Shown one piece after another: positions 8,386-15,442 of a DNA stretch of 26,675 nucleotides (the stretch's first letter is position 1; every line of letters starts with the position of its first letter). The notes beneath the pieces were generated by a model. That model did no database searches and was not told the DNA's origin. It saw nothing but the letters and a program-made list of their open reading frames with translations. Origin of the DNA: Woeseia sp. Its GTDB lineage: Bacteria; Pseudomonadota; Gammaproteobacteria; Steroidobacterales; Woeseiaceae. The stretch spans positions 1 through 26,675 of the forward strand of contig JABIUH010000495.1 of assembly GCA_018701055.1 (NCBI GenBank), in the 5' to 3' direction. A program made the position numbers and the translations under genes.

Positions 8386-8889
8386 TCAGTCCCATTCCCA
8401 GTCAACGCTGATAACCCCGTTTTCGAGATCAACGTTCTTAATTACATCGCCGATGAGGTACGGGATCAAAACTTCCTGATCACCCTGCACCACCAGCACG
8501 TCATTCGCTCCGGTCTCAAGCAGATAGGCCACCGTACCCAGTGACGTTCCATCCTTTCGCTCGACCCGTAGCCCTTCTATGTCAGACCAGTAGTGCTCAT
8601 CTGCTCCCGTTGCCGGCAATGTTTGCCGCGGCACCCCAAGAGCACAATTTACAAATACGGCCGCTGCATCACGGTCCTCAATGCCACCGAATCGCGCAAT
8701 TACCGTTTTTCCGTGCCGCTTGCCCTCAGCAAGCTCAATTTCCTGCCAAACGCCACCTGACTCGATAACCCAGCCGGTATATTCCAGGAGCGCGTCTCGT
8801 GGCTTTGTGAAGGAATGGATTTTCACCCATCCTTTAACACCAAAGAGTCCCGAGACTCGGCCAAGCACAACAGGCTTATTATCGAACAC
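8386..8889 (-). CDS. rimM: Ribosome maturation factor RimM
   Basis: The 167-residue factor binds S19 and assists 16S 3'-domain assembly of the 30S subunit. The N-terminal RimM domain opens with PVVLGRVSGLFGVKGWVKIHSFT and contains the GKTVIARFGGIEDRDAA region. The C-terminal PRC-barrel spans about residues 95-167, with YWSDIEGLRV, LLETGANDVLVVQG and EVLIPYLIGDVIKNVD. Initiation is at GTG 8889, with GGGGCGG about 9 nt upstream. It stands between rpsP and trmD in the classical operon order, 33 bp after rpsP. Confidence 0.96.
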   Translation of the reverse strand: MFDNKPVVLGRVSGLFGVKGWVKIHSFTKPRDALLEYTGWVIESGGVWQEIELAEGKRHGKTVIARFGGIEDRDAAAVFVNCALGVPRQTLPATGADEHYWSDIEGLRVERKDGTSLGTVAYLLETGANDVLVVQGDQEVLIPYLIGDVIKNVDLENGVISVDWEWD

Positions 8890-8922
8890 GCCACGCCGCC
8901 CCTTTTACGCGGCGGACTCGGA

Positions 8923-9180
8923 TTAGCCGGCTGCGGCTAGTTTCCGATGCGCCTTCAGAAGTGAAGAAACGCGATCTGAAGGTTGCGCACCCTGGCCAAG
9001 CCAGTAATCCACACGGTCCAAATCAATCCGAACGTTCTCTTCTTTTTCTTTCCCAAGTGGGTTAAAGAAACCGAGTCGCTCGATGTAACGACCATCCCGA
9101 CGATTTCGACTGTCGGTAACCACAAAGTGGTAAAAAGGCCGCTTTTTCGCGCCAGCGCGCGAAAGACGAATACTAACCAT
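8923..9180 (-). CDS. rpsP: 30S ribosomal protein S16
   Basis: The 85-residue primary-assembly protein of the 30S subunit matches family sequence from the first residue: MVSIRLSRAGAKKRPFYHFV, DSRNRRDGRYIERLGFFNPL, and DRVDYWLGQGAQPSDRVSSL. The frame stays open 34 codons further upstream, but that part is not S16-like. ATG 9180 has a GCGGA-containing ribosome binding site. It is the first gene of the rpsP-rimM-trmD-rplS operon. The 165 bases between it and ffh hold its probable promoter and a strong palindrome. Confidence 0.97.
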   Translation of the reverse strand: MVSIRLSRAGAKKRPFYHFVVTDSRNRRDGRYIERLGFFNPLGKEKEENVRIDLDRVDYWLGQGAQPSDRVSSLLKAHRKLAAAG

Positions 9181-9221
9181 TACAATTCCGCTTAATTCTA
9201 AAGTGAGGCAGACATGCCAGA

Positions 9222-9239
9222 ACTCGGCCTGGGCCGAGT
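9222..9239 (-). other. Hairpin in the ffh-rpsP intergenic region / rpsP leader
   Basis: ACTCGGCC and GGCCGAGT are exact 8-bp arms separated by 2 bases, about 42 nt upstream of the rpsP start. Read on the minus strand the stem is followed by TCTGGC, not a T-run, so it is not an obvious terminator. It could be an attenuating hairpin in the rpsP leader, a dimeric-regulator site, or a chance repeat. Confidence 0.45.
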
Positions 9240-9345
9240 AAACGGCGCATTGTACGCATTTTCGGCGGAATGTGAAGCTCAAATACAGCCCCGAAGGCCC
9301 GCAGTTGCAGCCTTTTTTGCAGAACGCCTATCCGGTCTGCAATGT

Positions 9346-10710
9346 TTAGCGCATTCTGGGCGGCATACCGCCACCAGGCATGCCCCGCATCATCTTCTTC
9401 ATGCCGCCCTTCGACATTTTTTTCATCATTTTTTCCATTTGAAGATGCTGCTTCAAGAGCCGATTAACGTCCTGAATCTGTATCCCCGCACCCAGTGCTA
9501 TGCGCTTTTTCCTGGATCCATTGATTGTTTTTGGAAAACGCCGTTCGCCGAGCGTCATTGAGTTGATTATGGCGATCTGACGTCGAAACTGCTGCTCATT
9601 CGCAGCTTCTTTTAGCGCCGCAGGATTGACGTTGCCGGGCATTGGCAGCTTTTCGAGCATTGCAGCCATCCCGCCCATATTCATCATCTGCTCAAGCTGA
9701 GACTTTAGATCTGTCAGATCAAAGCCTTTACCTTTCTTGAGCTTCTTCGCCAACTTTTCGGCATCATCTTTATTGACCTTATCCTCAATCTCCTCAACCA
9801 GCGAGAGAACATCGCCCATACCCAAAATGCGTGAGGCCATCCGATCAGGATGAAAGACTTCTAATGCATCCGTCTTTTCACCCATGCCTAAGAAACGGAT
9901 TGGCTGACCGGTCACCTCTCTCACGGACAGTGCAACACCGCCTTTTGCATCACCATCGGCTTTGGTCAATATGATGCCGGTCAGTGGCAATGAAGCATTG
10001 AAAGCGCTCGCGGAGTTGACAGCATCCTGACCCGCCATGCTGTCAACGACGAACAGAGTCTCGTGTGGAGCTGCCCGTGCATGGATGCGTTTGGCCTCAG
10101 CCATCATCTCGTCATCGATATGTAAGCGACCGGCGGTATCGACGATCAGAACATCCATATGTTGGCGCCGACTCTCATCGAGCGCACGATCGACTATTTT
10201 CTCCGGCTTATCTTTGACAGAACTGTTACAAAAAGCTGCGCCAACTTCCTCCGCCAACGTTTCAAGCTGCAGAATTGCCGCCGGCCGATGCACGTCGACA
10301 CTGACCAACATGACCCGCTTTTTCTCATGAGAAATTAACCGTCGAGCAAGCTTTGCCGCCGTTGTCGTTTTACCTGCACCCTGCAATCCAGCAAGGAAAA
10401 TAACGACCGGCGGTTGCGCTCTTAGATCAAGCCGCACGGTTTCGCTGCCGAGTACCTTGGCCAGTTCAGCATGGATGATCTTTACGAAAGCCTGTCCAGG
10501 CGTAAGGCTCTTGCCAACCTCAGCGCCGATCGCTCTCTCGCTCACTCGCGCGACAAAAGACTTGACGACCGGCAGCGCGACGTCCGCCTCCAGAAGCGCC
10601 AAACGCACCTGTCGAACGGTATCTTTTACGTTCGCTTCGCTAAGCCGACCTTTACCAGTAAGGTCCCGTGCCGTCTTTGTAAGACGATCCGAAAGGGTTT
10701 CAAACATCAT
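9346..10710 (-). CDS. ffh: Signal recognition particle protein Ffh (SRP54)
   Basis: The 454-residue GTPase binds 4.5S RNA and signal sequences of nascent membrane proteins and docks to FtsY. The N domain is residues 1-95. The G domain has G1 GLQGAGKTT (108-116), SVDVHRPAA (137-145), G3 DTAGR (191-195) and G4 TKAD (249-252), followed by DAKGG. The M domain is roughly residues 300-454 and ends in the usual Met-rich tail (QMEKMMKKM, GGMKKMMRGMPGGGM). Two ATG codons stand in tandem at the start (10710, 10707), behind a weak Shine-Dalgarno. It lies upstream of rpsP on the same strand but 165 bp away, so it may be separately transcribed. Confidence 0.98.
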   Translation of the reverse strand: MMFETLSDRLTKTARDLTGKGRLSEANVKDTVRQVRLALLEADVALPVVKSFVARVSERAIGAEVGKSLTPGQAFVKIIHAELAKVLGSETVRLDLRAQPPVVIFLAGLQGAGKTTTAAKLARRLISHEKKRVMLVSVDVHRPAAILQLETLAEEVGAAFCNSSVKDKPEKIVDRALDESRRQHMDVLIVDTAGRLHIDDEMMAEAKRIHARAAPHETLFVVDSMAGQDAVNSASAFNASLPLTGIILTKADGDAKGGVALSVREVTGQPIRFLGMGEKTDALEVFHPDRMASRILGMGDVLSLVEEIEDKVNKDDAEKLAKKLKKGKGFDLTDLKSQLEQMMNMGGMAAMLEKLPMPGNVNPAALKEAANEQQFRRQIAIINSMTLGERRFPKTINGSRKKRIALGAGIQIQDVNRLLKQHLQMEKMMKKMSKGGMKKMMRGMPGGGMPPRMR

Positions 10711-10825
10711 TTATTGCCCGTAATGAAATCTCGCAGAGTTTACCGCAACTAGTGGTCCAACAAGGTAGGATTGATGGATACAGAGCCAGTATTTCGCGAA
10801 TCAAATTGGGCGAGCGGAGGACGCT

Positions 10826-11593
10826 CTAGACGTCGATTACCGTACCAATCGACAACATGCGGACATTCCTATTAGGAATGGCATCTGTCACTTGCGTGAT
10901 AATTCGAGCCTCTAGACCCGGCTTCATCCCGGTAATCCAGATATCCGGCTCATGCCGCAAGCGCTCCAGATCACGCGATAGGGTCTGTGGGCAATAGTGA
11001 CCTGATTTCGTCGCCAACGCTTCCTGCTCATTCGGAAACGACACCTCAACAACCAGCACGCGCAAATCATCGCAGGCGTTTAGTGCAGGCCACAATGTAT
11101 CGTTCGTTTTCGTGTCTCCGCTTACTGCAAATACGCCACTGGAGCTCTGTACCGTATAACCCAATGATGGAACGCTGTGGCTAACGTCGATTGCTTTGAA
11201 TTCGCGATGTCCAATCGTAATCGCGTCGCCCGGGTTGCAGACGACATACTGAAGCATGGCGCGATCTATACTCGGAATTTTTGAGAAATCGGGCCATATG
11301 ACGTCATTGAAAAGATGCTTTTTTAGCGCGTCGATCGTTTCTTCACGTGCATAAACGGTCACTGGCGTTTCGAAGTTTTCATCGAAATTCGCATCAATTA
11401 GCATCGGCAGACCTGCTATGTGATCCAAGTGAGCGTGGGTCAGAAACACATGTCGAATGGCATCCAATTCATCCAGACCCAGATCACCCAGACCCGTGCC
11501 AGCATCGATCAGAACATCTGCGTCGACAAGCATGGCGGACGTACGCGATCCCGCGCCAATTCCACCGCTACAGCCCAACGTTCTAATCCGCAT
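10826..11593 (-). CDS. MBL-fold metallo-hydrolase, class II cAMP phosphodiesterase-like
   Basis: The 255-residue metallo-beta-lactamase-fold protein has the metal-binding motif THAHLDHIAGLP (His53, His55, Asp57, His58), a second-shell VSHSVPSLGY segment, VSGDTKTNDTLWP and a late ITGMKPGLE. The N-terminus MRIRTLGCSGG, with the following GAGSRTSAMLVD, resembles class II 3',5'-cyclic-nucleotide phosphodiesterases of the CpdP type. The call to cAMP hydrolysis is inference, because the fold also covers RNase Z-like and other hydrolases. ATG 11593 was preferred over an upstream GTG (11614); GAAGG lies 11 nt before it. It is divergent from ypjD. No signal peptide is seen, so it is probably cytoplasmic. 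Confidence 0.8.
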   Translation of the reverse strand: MRIRTLGCSGGIGAGSRTSAMLVDADVLIDAGTGLGDLGLDELDAIRHVFLTHAHLDHIAGLPMLIDANFDENFETPVTVYAREETIDALKKHLFNDVIWPDFSKIPSIDRAMLQYVVCNPGDAITIGHREFKAIDVSHSVPSLGYTVQSSSGVFAVSGDTKTNDTLWPALNACDDLRVLVVEVSFPNEQEALATKSGHYCPQTLSRDLERLRHEPDIWITGMKPGLEARIITQVTDAIPNRNVRMLSIGTVIDV

Positions 11594-11689
11594 AAAAGCC
11601 ACAACCTTCTGCACCCTCTTTCTACAAGGGTTCTCATGCTCAACCCCGTATGGGATGATTGGCTACCAAAATATGGGTCAGCTCGCAAT

Positions 11690-12502
11690 ATGTCTGTGCT
11701 TCAATTCACAAATTTTTTCTTGTACATAATTGCTGGCGCTTTGTTCGCAGCTGTTTGCCTGCCACGTTATGCAACACAACGCAGCATGTTGCTCATTATT
11801 GCGTTTGCCACTGGACTGACGGGTTTGCTGTGGCACACCTGGATCTTGTGGGTCGCTATCGCCGTTCCGGATGGCATTGTTCTTTCAATTGGAAATGCGG
11901 CGTCCTTTATTGGACTGTTACTCGCGATAACCGGTTTGATGGGGGCAGCAGATAAATCGCTTAGAGGTCTCGCTGGCGGTCTCTTCGTGCTAGCCGCTGT
12001 GGCAGCGCTCCTGACTAGCCATCCGGCGACGTCTGAATTGGCAGCGCCGATGACCTGGCAGATTCAATCTCACATTTTGATCTCTCTCCTTGCTTACGGG
12101 CTACTAACCGTTGGCGTCATTGTCGCTTTGTACGCGCTAGCACAAGAACGACGGCTCCAGGCAGGAAAGTTTTCTGAGCTTAATCAATTGTTCGCACCGC
12201 TTGAAACCACTGAACGACTGTTATTCGGTATCACGACAGCGGGCTTTCTGGTGTTGCTGATCGCGGTGTCCACTGGCGTCGCATTTGTTGACGATTTATT
12301 CGCACAGCATTTAGTGCACAAAACGGCACTTTCGATATTAGCGTTGGTTCTTTTCGGCGCACTGCTGATTGCTCGATGGCTGGTTGGCTGGCGTGGCAAA
12401 CGCGCAATCTATCTCTACCTTTGGGGATTTCTCTTTTTATGCCTCGCGTATTTCGGCAGTCGGTTTGTCTTAGAAGAAGTACTCGGCCGCAGTTGGAGTT
12501 GA
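11690..12502 (+). CDS. ypjD: YpjD-like inner membrane protein (CcsA-type cytochrome c assembly family)
   Basis: The 270-residue, multi-spanning membrane protein aligns with E. coli YpjD from its first residues (MSVLQFTNFFLYIIAGAL) to its end (WRGKRAIYLYLWGFLFLCLAYFGSRFV). YpjD belongs to the CcsA/CcmC-like fold, but its role is unknown. The ETTERLLFGITTAGFLVLL and HKTALSILALVLFGALL segments are conserved. A longer start at ATG 11636 is preceded by a better ribosome binding site (AAGGG, 11626-11630) and would add 18 residues, so the start is open; 11690 follows the family. It is followed 90 bp later by the corB-type gene, as in E. coli, where ypjD-yfjD flank ffh. Confidence 0.85.
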   Translation: MSVLQFTNFFLYIIAGALFAAVCLPRYATQRSMLLIIAFATGLTGLLWHTWILWVAIAVPDGIVLSIGNAASFIGLLLAITGLMGAADKSLRGLAGGLFVLAAVAALLTSHPATSELAAPMTWQIQSHILISLLAYGLLTVGVIVALYALAQERRLQAGKFSELNQLFAPLETTERLLFGITTAGFLVLLIAVSTGVAFVDDLFAQHLVHKTALSILALVLFGALLIARWLVGWRGKRAIYLYLWGFLFLCLAYFGSRFVLEEVLGRSWS

Positions 12503-12577
12503 ATCTGCCGTAAAGGGCACTTCTATTCCTTGACTCTGTTCTTTCGTCCTGATGAACTGGATCCGTTTATTAATTAC

Positions 12578-12583
12578 GGAGGT
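12578..12583 (+). promoter_or_regulatory. Shine-Dalgarno deciding a TTG start for corB
   Basis: A perfect GGAGGT lies 9 nt before TTG 12593. The longer frame opens at TTG 12530, with only AAAGGG 12 nt before it. The downstream start also matches the length and N-terminus of E. coli YfjD. Confidence 0.75.
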
Positions 12584-12592
12584 GCCCATCCA

Positions 12593-13876
12593 TTGGGCGG
12601 TGACATATCACTAGCAGCACTAATCGGTCTGCTCGTCGTCCTGCTGATTCTTTCCGCGTTCTTCTCGGGCTCGGAAACCGCCTTGATGAGCCTGAATCGC
12701 TATAAATTGCGACACAAGGCTCGGTCTGGCCATCGCGGCGCGAAATTAGCCGAAGAATTACTGCAAAAACCAGAGCGGCTTATTGGCTTAATTCTGCTTG
12801 GCAACAATGCCGTCAATATTTTTGCATCTTCATTGGTCGGAGTGTATGCCTTTGAACGCGGCGGCGAACTTGGTCTTGCGATCGGCACGGCGGTACTAAC
12901 GCTGATTGTTTTGATATTTGCCGAGACCGCACCTAAAACAGCTGCGGCGTTAAACCCTGAGCGAATCGCATTTCCAGCCGCATTCGTTTATTACCCGCTG
13001 CTAAAGGTTGCCTACCCATTCGTTTGGCTCACCAATTTGATGGCAAACGGCGTGCTTTTCTTATTGGGATTGCGACGCACGGGTGCCGACGGATACGCAC
13101 TAAGCAGAGAAGAACTACGAACCGTGGTCTACGAGGCCGGCGCCCGTATTTCTGGAAAGTACCGACAAATGCTCTTGAGCATTCTTGACCTGGAGAAAGT
13201 ATCGGTCGACGACGTCATGGTTCCGCACAACGAAATTATCGGCATTGACCTTGACGACAGCATTGAAGAAATCTCCGAACTTATTCGTTCCAGCCAGCAC
13301 ACAATGTTGCCCGTCTATCAAGACGCGATCGACAACGTGCAAGGCATTTTGCACTTACGGCGACTGGCAAATATCTTCGCTCAGAAAGAGTTTACAAAAG
13401 AGGATCTAGTCAAACTCCTTGAGGAGCCCTATTTCGTCCCTGAGGGTACGCCGCTCAGTACGCAGTTAGTGCAATTCCAAAAAGGTCGCAAACGCTTTGC
13501 GTTAGTCGTCGACGAATACGGTGACATTCAGGGCATCGTAACTCTTGAAGACATTCTTGAAGAGATTGTTGGTGAATTTACGACTGATCCGAGTGACGAC
13601 GATGAAGAAATCGTGAAAGAAACGGACTCAACCTGGCTGGTGAATGGTGCAATAAACGTCCGCGAACTAAACAAATTAATGCACTGGGACCTACCAACCG
13701 AGGGACCGAAAACACTCAACGGATTGATCGTCGAATACCTGGAAACGATTCCTGCCTCAGGCACCAGCCTGGAAATTTCTGGCCATTCGATTGAGATCAT
13801 GGAAACGAACGAGAATCGTGTGCAATTCGCGCGCGTGCATGCTGCCGTGGCCGCCAACAATACAGAATCAGAATAG
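12593..13876 (+). CDS. yfjD: CorB/YfjD-type membrane protein: DUF21 (CNNM), CBS pair, CorC_HlyC domain
   Basis: This inner membrane protein of the CNNM/CorB family is linked to Mg2+ (and Co2+) transport. Starting at TTG 12593 it has 427 residues, like E. coli YfjD (428). Order: DUF21 transmembrane domain (residues 1 to ~190, with SAFFSGSETALMSLNRYKLRH and GNNAVNIFASS), a Bateman module of two CBS domains (about 200-325, MVPHNEIIGIDL and VVDEYGDIQGIVTLEDILEE), and a C-terminal CorC_HlyC domain (about 335-415, WLVNGAINVRELNK). Transport direction cannot be told from sequence. It is convergent with radA, 15 bp apart. Confidence 0.93.
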   Translation: MGGDISLAALIGLLVVLLILSAFFSGSETALMSLNRYKLRHKARSGHRGAKLAEELLQKPERLIGLILLGNNAVNIFASSLVGVYAFERGGELGLAIGTAVLTLIVLIFAETAPKTAAALNPERIAFPAAFVYYPLLKVAYPFVWLTNLMANGVLFLLGLRRTGADGYALSREELRTVVYEAGARISGKYRQMLLSILDLEKVSVDDVMVPHNEIIGIDLDDSIEEISELIRSSQHTMLPVYQDAIDNVQGILHLRRLANIFAQKEFTKEDLVKLLEEPYFVPEGTPLSTQLVQFQKGRKRFALVVDEYGDIQGIVTLEDILEEIVGEFTTDPSDDDEEIVKETDSTWLVNGAINVRELNKLMHWDLPTEGPKTLNGLIVEYLETIPASGTSLEISGHSIEIMETNENRVQFARVHAAVAANNTESE

Positions 13877-13891
13877 AGAGCCTATGACTGA

Positions 13892-15235
13892 TTAGGTCAG
13901 CGCAGCCGCGAGCGCTTCATCAAGTCGACGAACACCGATTACCTCAATACCTTTCACTGCGTGTCGTGGCACGTTGGCCATAGGAACAATCGCGGTGGTA
14001 AAACCTTGCTTCTGCGCTTCCTGAATACGCTCAGTTCCGAATCTGACTGGACGCACCTCGCCGGCCAAGCCTACTTCACCGTAGCTGATCAGTTTTTCCC
14101 GGCAACGTCGGTCACGAAAACTGGACACGATTGCCAATACGGCCGGCAAATCGGCAGACGTTTCTGAAATTTTCAGACCGCCAACAACGTTCAAAAATAT
14201 ATCCTCACCGGTAAGCGCAATACCACCATGCCGTTGCAAAACCGCGACCAACAGCGACAGGCGATTGTTATCCAACCCTTGCGCAAGCCGCTTGGGATGA
14301 CCACTGCTCGCATCGGCAACCAAGGCTTGAATTTCGACTAACAATGGCCGACTCCCTTCCCAGGCCGTCGCAATCACGCTGCCCGCACCACCACCGTCTT
14401 CCCGCGACAAAAATATCGCGGACGGATTCGTCACTTCCTTGAAACCACTTTCAAGCATTGCGAAAACGCCCATCTCGCTGCTCGCGCCAAATCGATTCTT
14501 AACTGCGCGCACGATGGTGTAGCGGCTGCCGGGATCCGATTCGAAATACAACACGGTGTCGACCATATGCTCCACCACTCTAGGTCCAGCAATCGCGCCT
14601 TCCTTCGTGACATGTCCGATCAGGAAAACCGCAACCTCTTCAAGTTTTGCAAAGCTGACAATACGACTGACACATTCGCGCAATTGCGACACGGTGCCGG
14701 GGGCAGAAGGAACATCCGCTGCCACCATCGTCTGGATGGAATCGATAACCAATGCTTTCGATTTATTCGCGCGTGCTTGCTCGAGAATGTTGTTCAAAGA
14801 TGAGTCGGAGAGCAGACGTAATGATGGGCTGTCCAGTCCAAGACGATGCGAGCGCTGTGCAATCTGACGCAAGGATTCCTCACCTGTTGCATAACAGGTT
14901 TGCAACTCGCTCGGCAATTGTGAGGCGACCTGCTGCAAGAGTGTCGATTTCCCGACGCCGGGATCGCCGCCCAACAAAATCACGGACCCCGGTACGAGAC
15001 CGCCGCCGAGCACCCGGTCGAACTCGCTGAAGCCCGTCGGATAGCGGAGACCGTTGTCATCCGCCAGCGCGCTTAGCTCGGTTGCCTCCCTACCCTGACC
15101 ACGTTCCGCCGAACTGCTGCGGACTGTCGTCTGGGTCAAGGTATTCCAAGCATCGCAATCCGGACACTGGCCCTGCCACTTGGGGGCGTGTGCGCCGCAA
15201 TGACTACACAAATAGGCTGTTTTCGCTCGCCCCAT
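13892..15235 (-). CDS. radA: DNA repair protein RadA
   Basis: The 447-residue RecA-related, DnaB-like helicase promotes branch migration in recombination intermediates. The N-terminal zinc finger has Cys10, Cys13, Cys24 and Cys27 (CSHCG, CPDC). Walker A is GDPGVGKST (90-98), Walker B lies in ALVIDSIQTM, and the RadA-specific KNRFG is at 246-250. A Lon-protease-like C-terminal domain (about 275-447) includes FLNVVGGLKI and VGLAGEVRPV. Length is close to E. coli RadA (460). The frame runs 14 codons further upstream, but ATG 15235 gives the family start MGRAKTAY, with GAGGA 10 nt before it. It is divergent from the kinase gene across 207 bases. Confidence 0.97.
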   Translation of the reverse strand: MGRAKTAYLCSHCGAHAPKWQGQCPDCDAWNTLTQTTVRSSSAERGQGREATELSALADDNGLRYPTGFSEFDRVLGGGLVPGSVILLGGDPGVGKSTLLQQVASQLPSELQTCYATGEESLRQIAQRSHRLGLDSPSLRLLSDSSLNNILEQARANKSKALVIDSIQTMVAADVPSAPGTVSQLRECVSRIVSFAKLEEVAVFLIGHVTKEGAIAGPRVVEHMVDTVLYFESDPGSRYTIVRAVKNRFGASSEMGVFAMLESGFKEVTNPSAIFLSREDGGGAGSVIATAWEGSRPLLVEIQALVADASSGHPKRLAQGLDNNRLSLLVAVLQRHGGIALTGEDIFLNVVGGLKISETSADLPAVLAIVSSFRDRRCREKLISYGEVGLAGEVRPVRFGTERIQEAQKQGFTTAIVPMANVPRHAVKGIEVIGVRRLDEALAAALT

Positions 15236-15442
15236 ACGTATCGATTCCTCTGCTTTCACAGTACAAAAATTTAGCAATTTGGAAATTGCGGAAAAAATCC
15301 GCGCAGGCGAACTTATCCGCTAACAGATTCCCAATTCTAGCACCCCTGGATGGGATTCCAGCCAGCCAAAAATGCTACCCGTATCTCATTAAAAACGCTT
15401 GCGATTTTCTATACTCGCCACGTTATGTAGAGAAGCGAACCA
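15236..15442. promoter_or_regulatory. radA / kinase divergent intergenic region with inverted repeats
   Basis: These 207 bases hold no gene I can support. Two inverted repeats lie near radA: GCAATTT-GG-AAATTGC at 15274-15289 and GCGGA-AAAAA-TCCGC at 15288-15302. A TATACT at 15410-15415, 27 bases before the kinase TTG start, could be its -10 box, but no good -35 box is seen at the right distance. The first repeat is AT-rich with exact 7-bp arms and could be an operator for either gene. No LexA-type CTGT-N8-ACAG box was seen. Confidence 0.4.

Noticed and set aside
9283..9345. Search for an ffh terminator (GCAGA...TCTGC pairing near 9319-9340)
   Set aside because: On the minus strand the pairing is followed by an A-run, not T residues, and the loop is long.
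11435..11445. A GGGTCAGA string that matches the palindrome core
   Set aside because: It lies in coding sequence of the MBL gene and has no inverted partner nearby.
11420..11635. Upstream extension of the ypjD frame, overlapping the MBL hydrolase gene on the other strand
   Set aside because: The extra sequence resembles no YpjD protein, and the opposite-strand gene there has clear conserved motifs.
13528..13860. A minus-strand frame inside the corB-type gene
   Set aside because: It is antisense to the conserved CorC_HlyC domain and shows only Ser/Arg-rich shadow composition.
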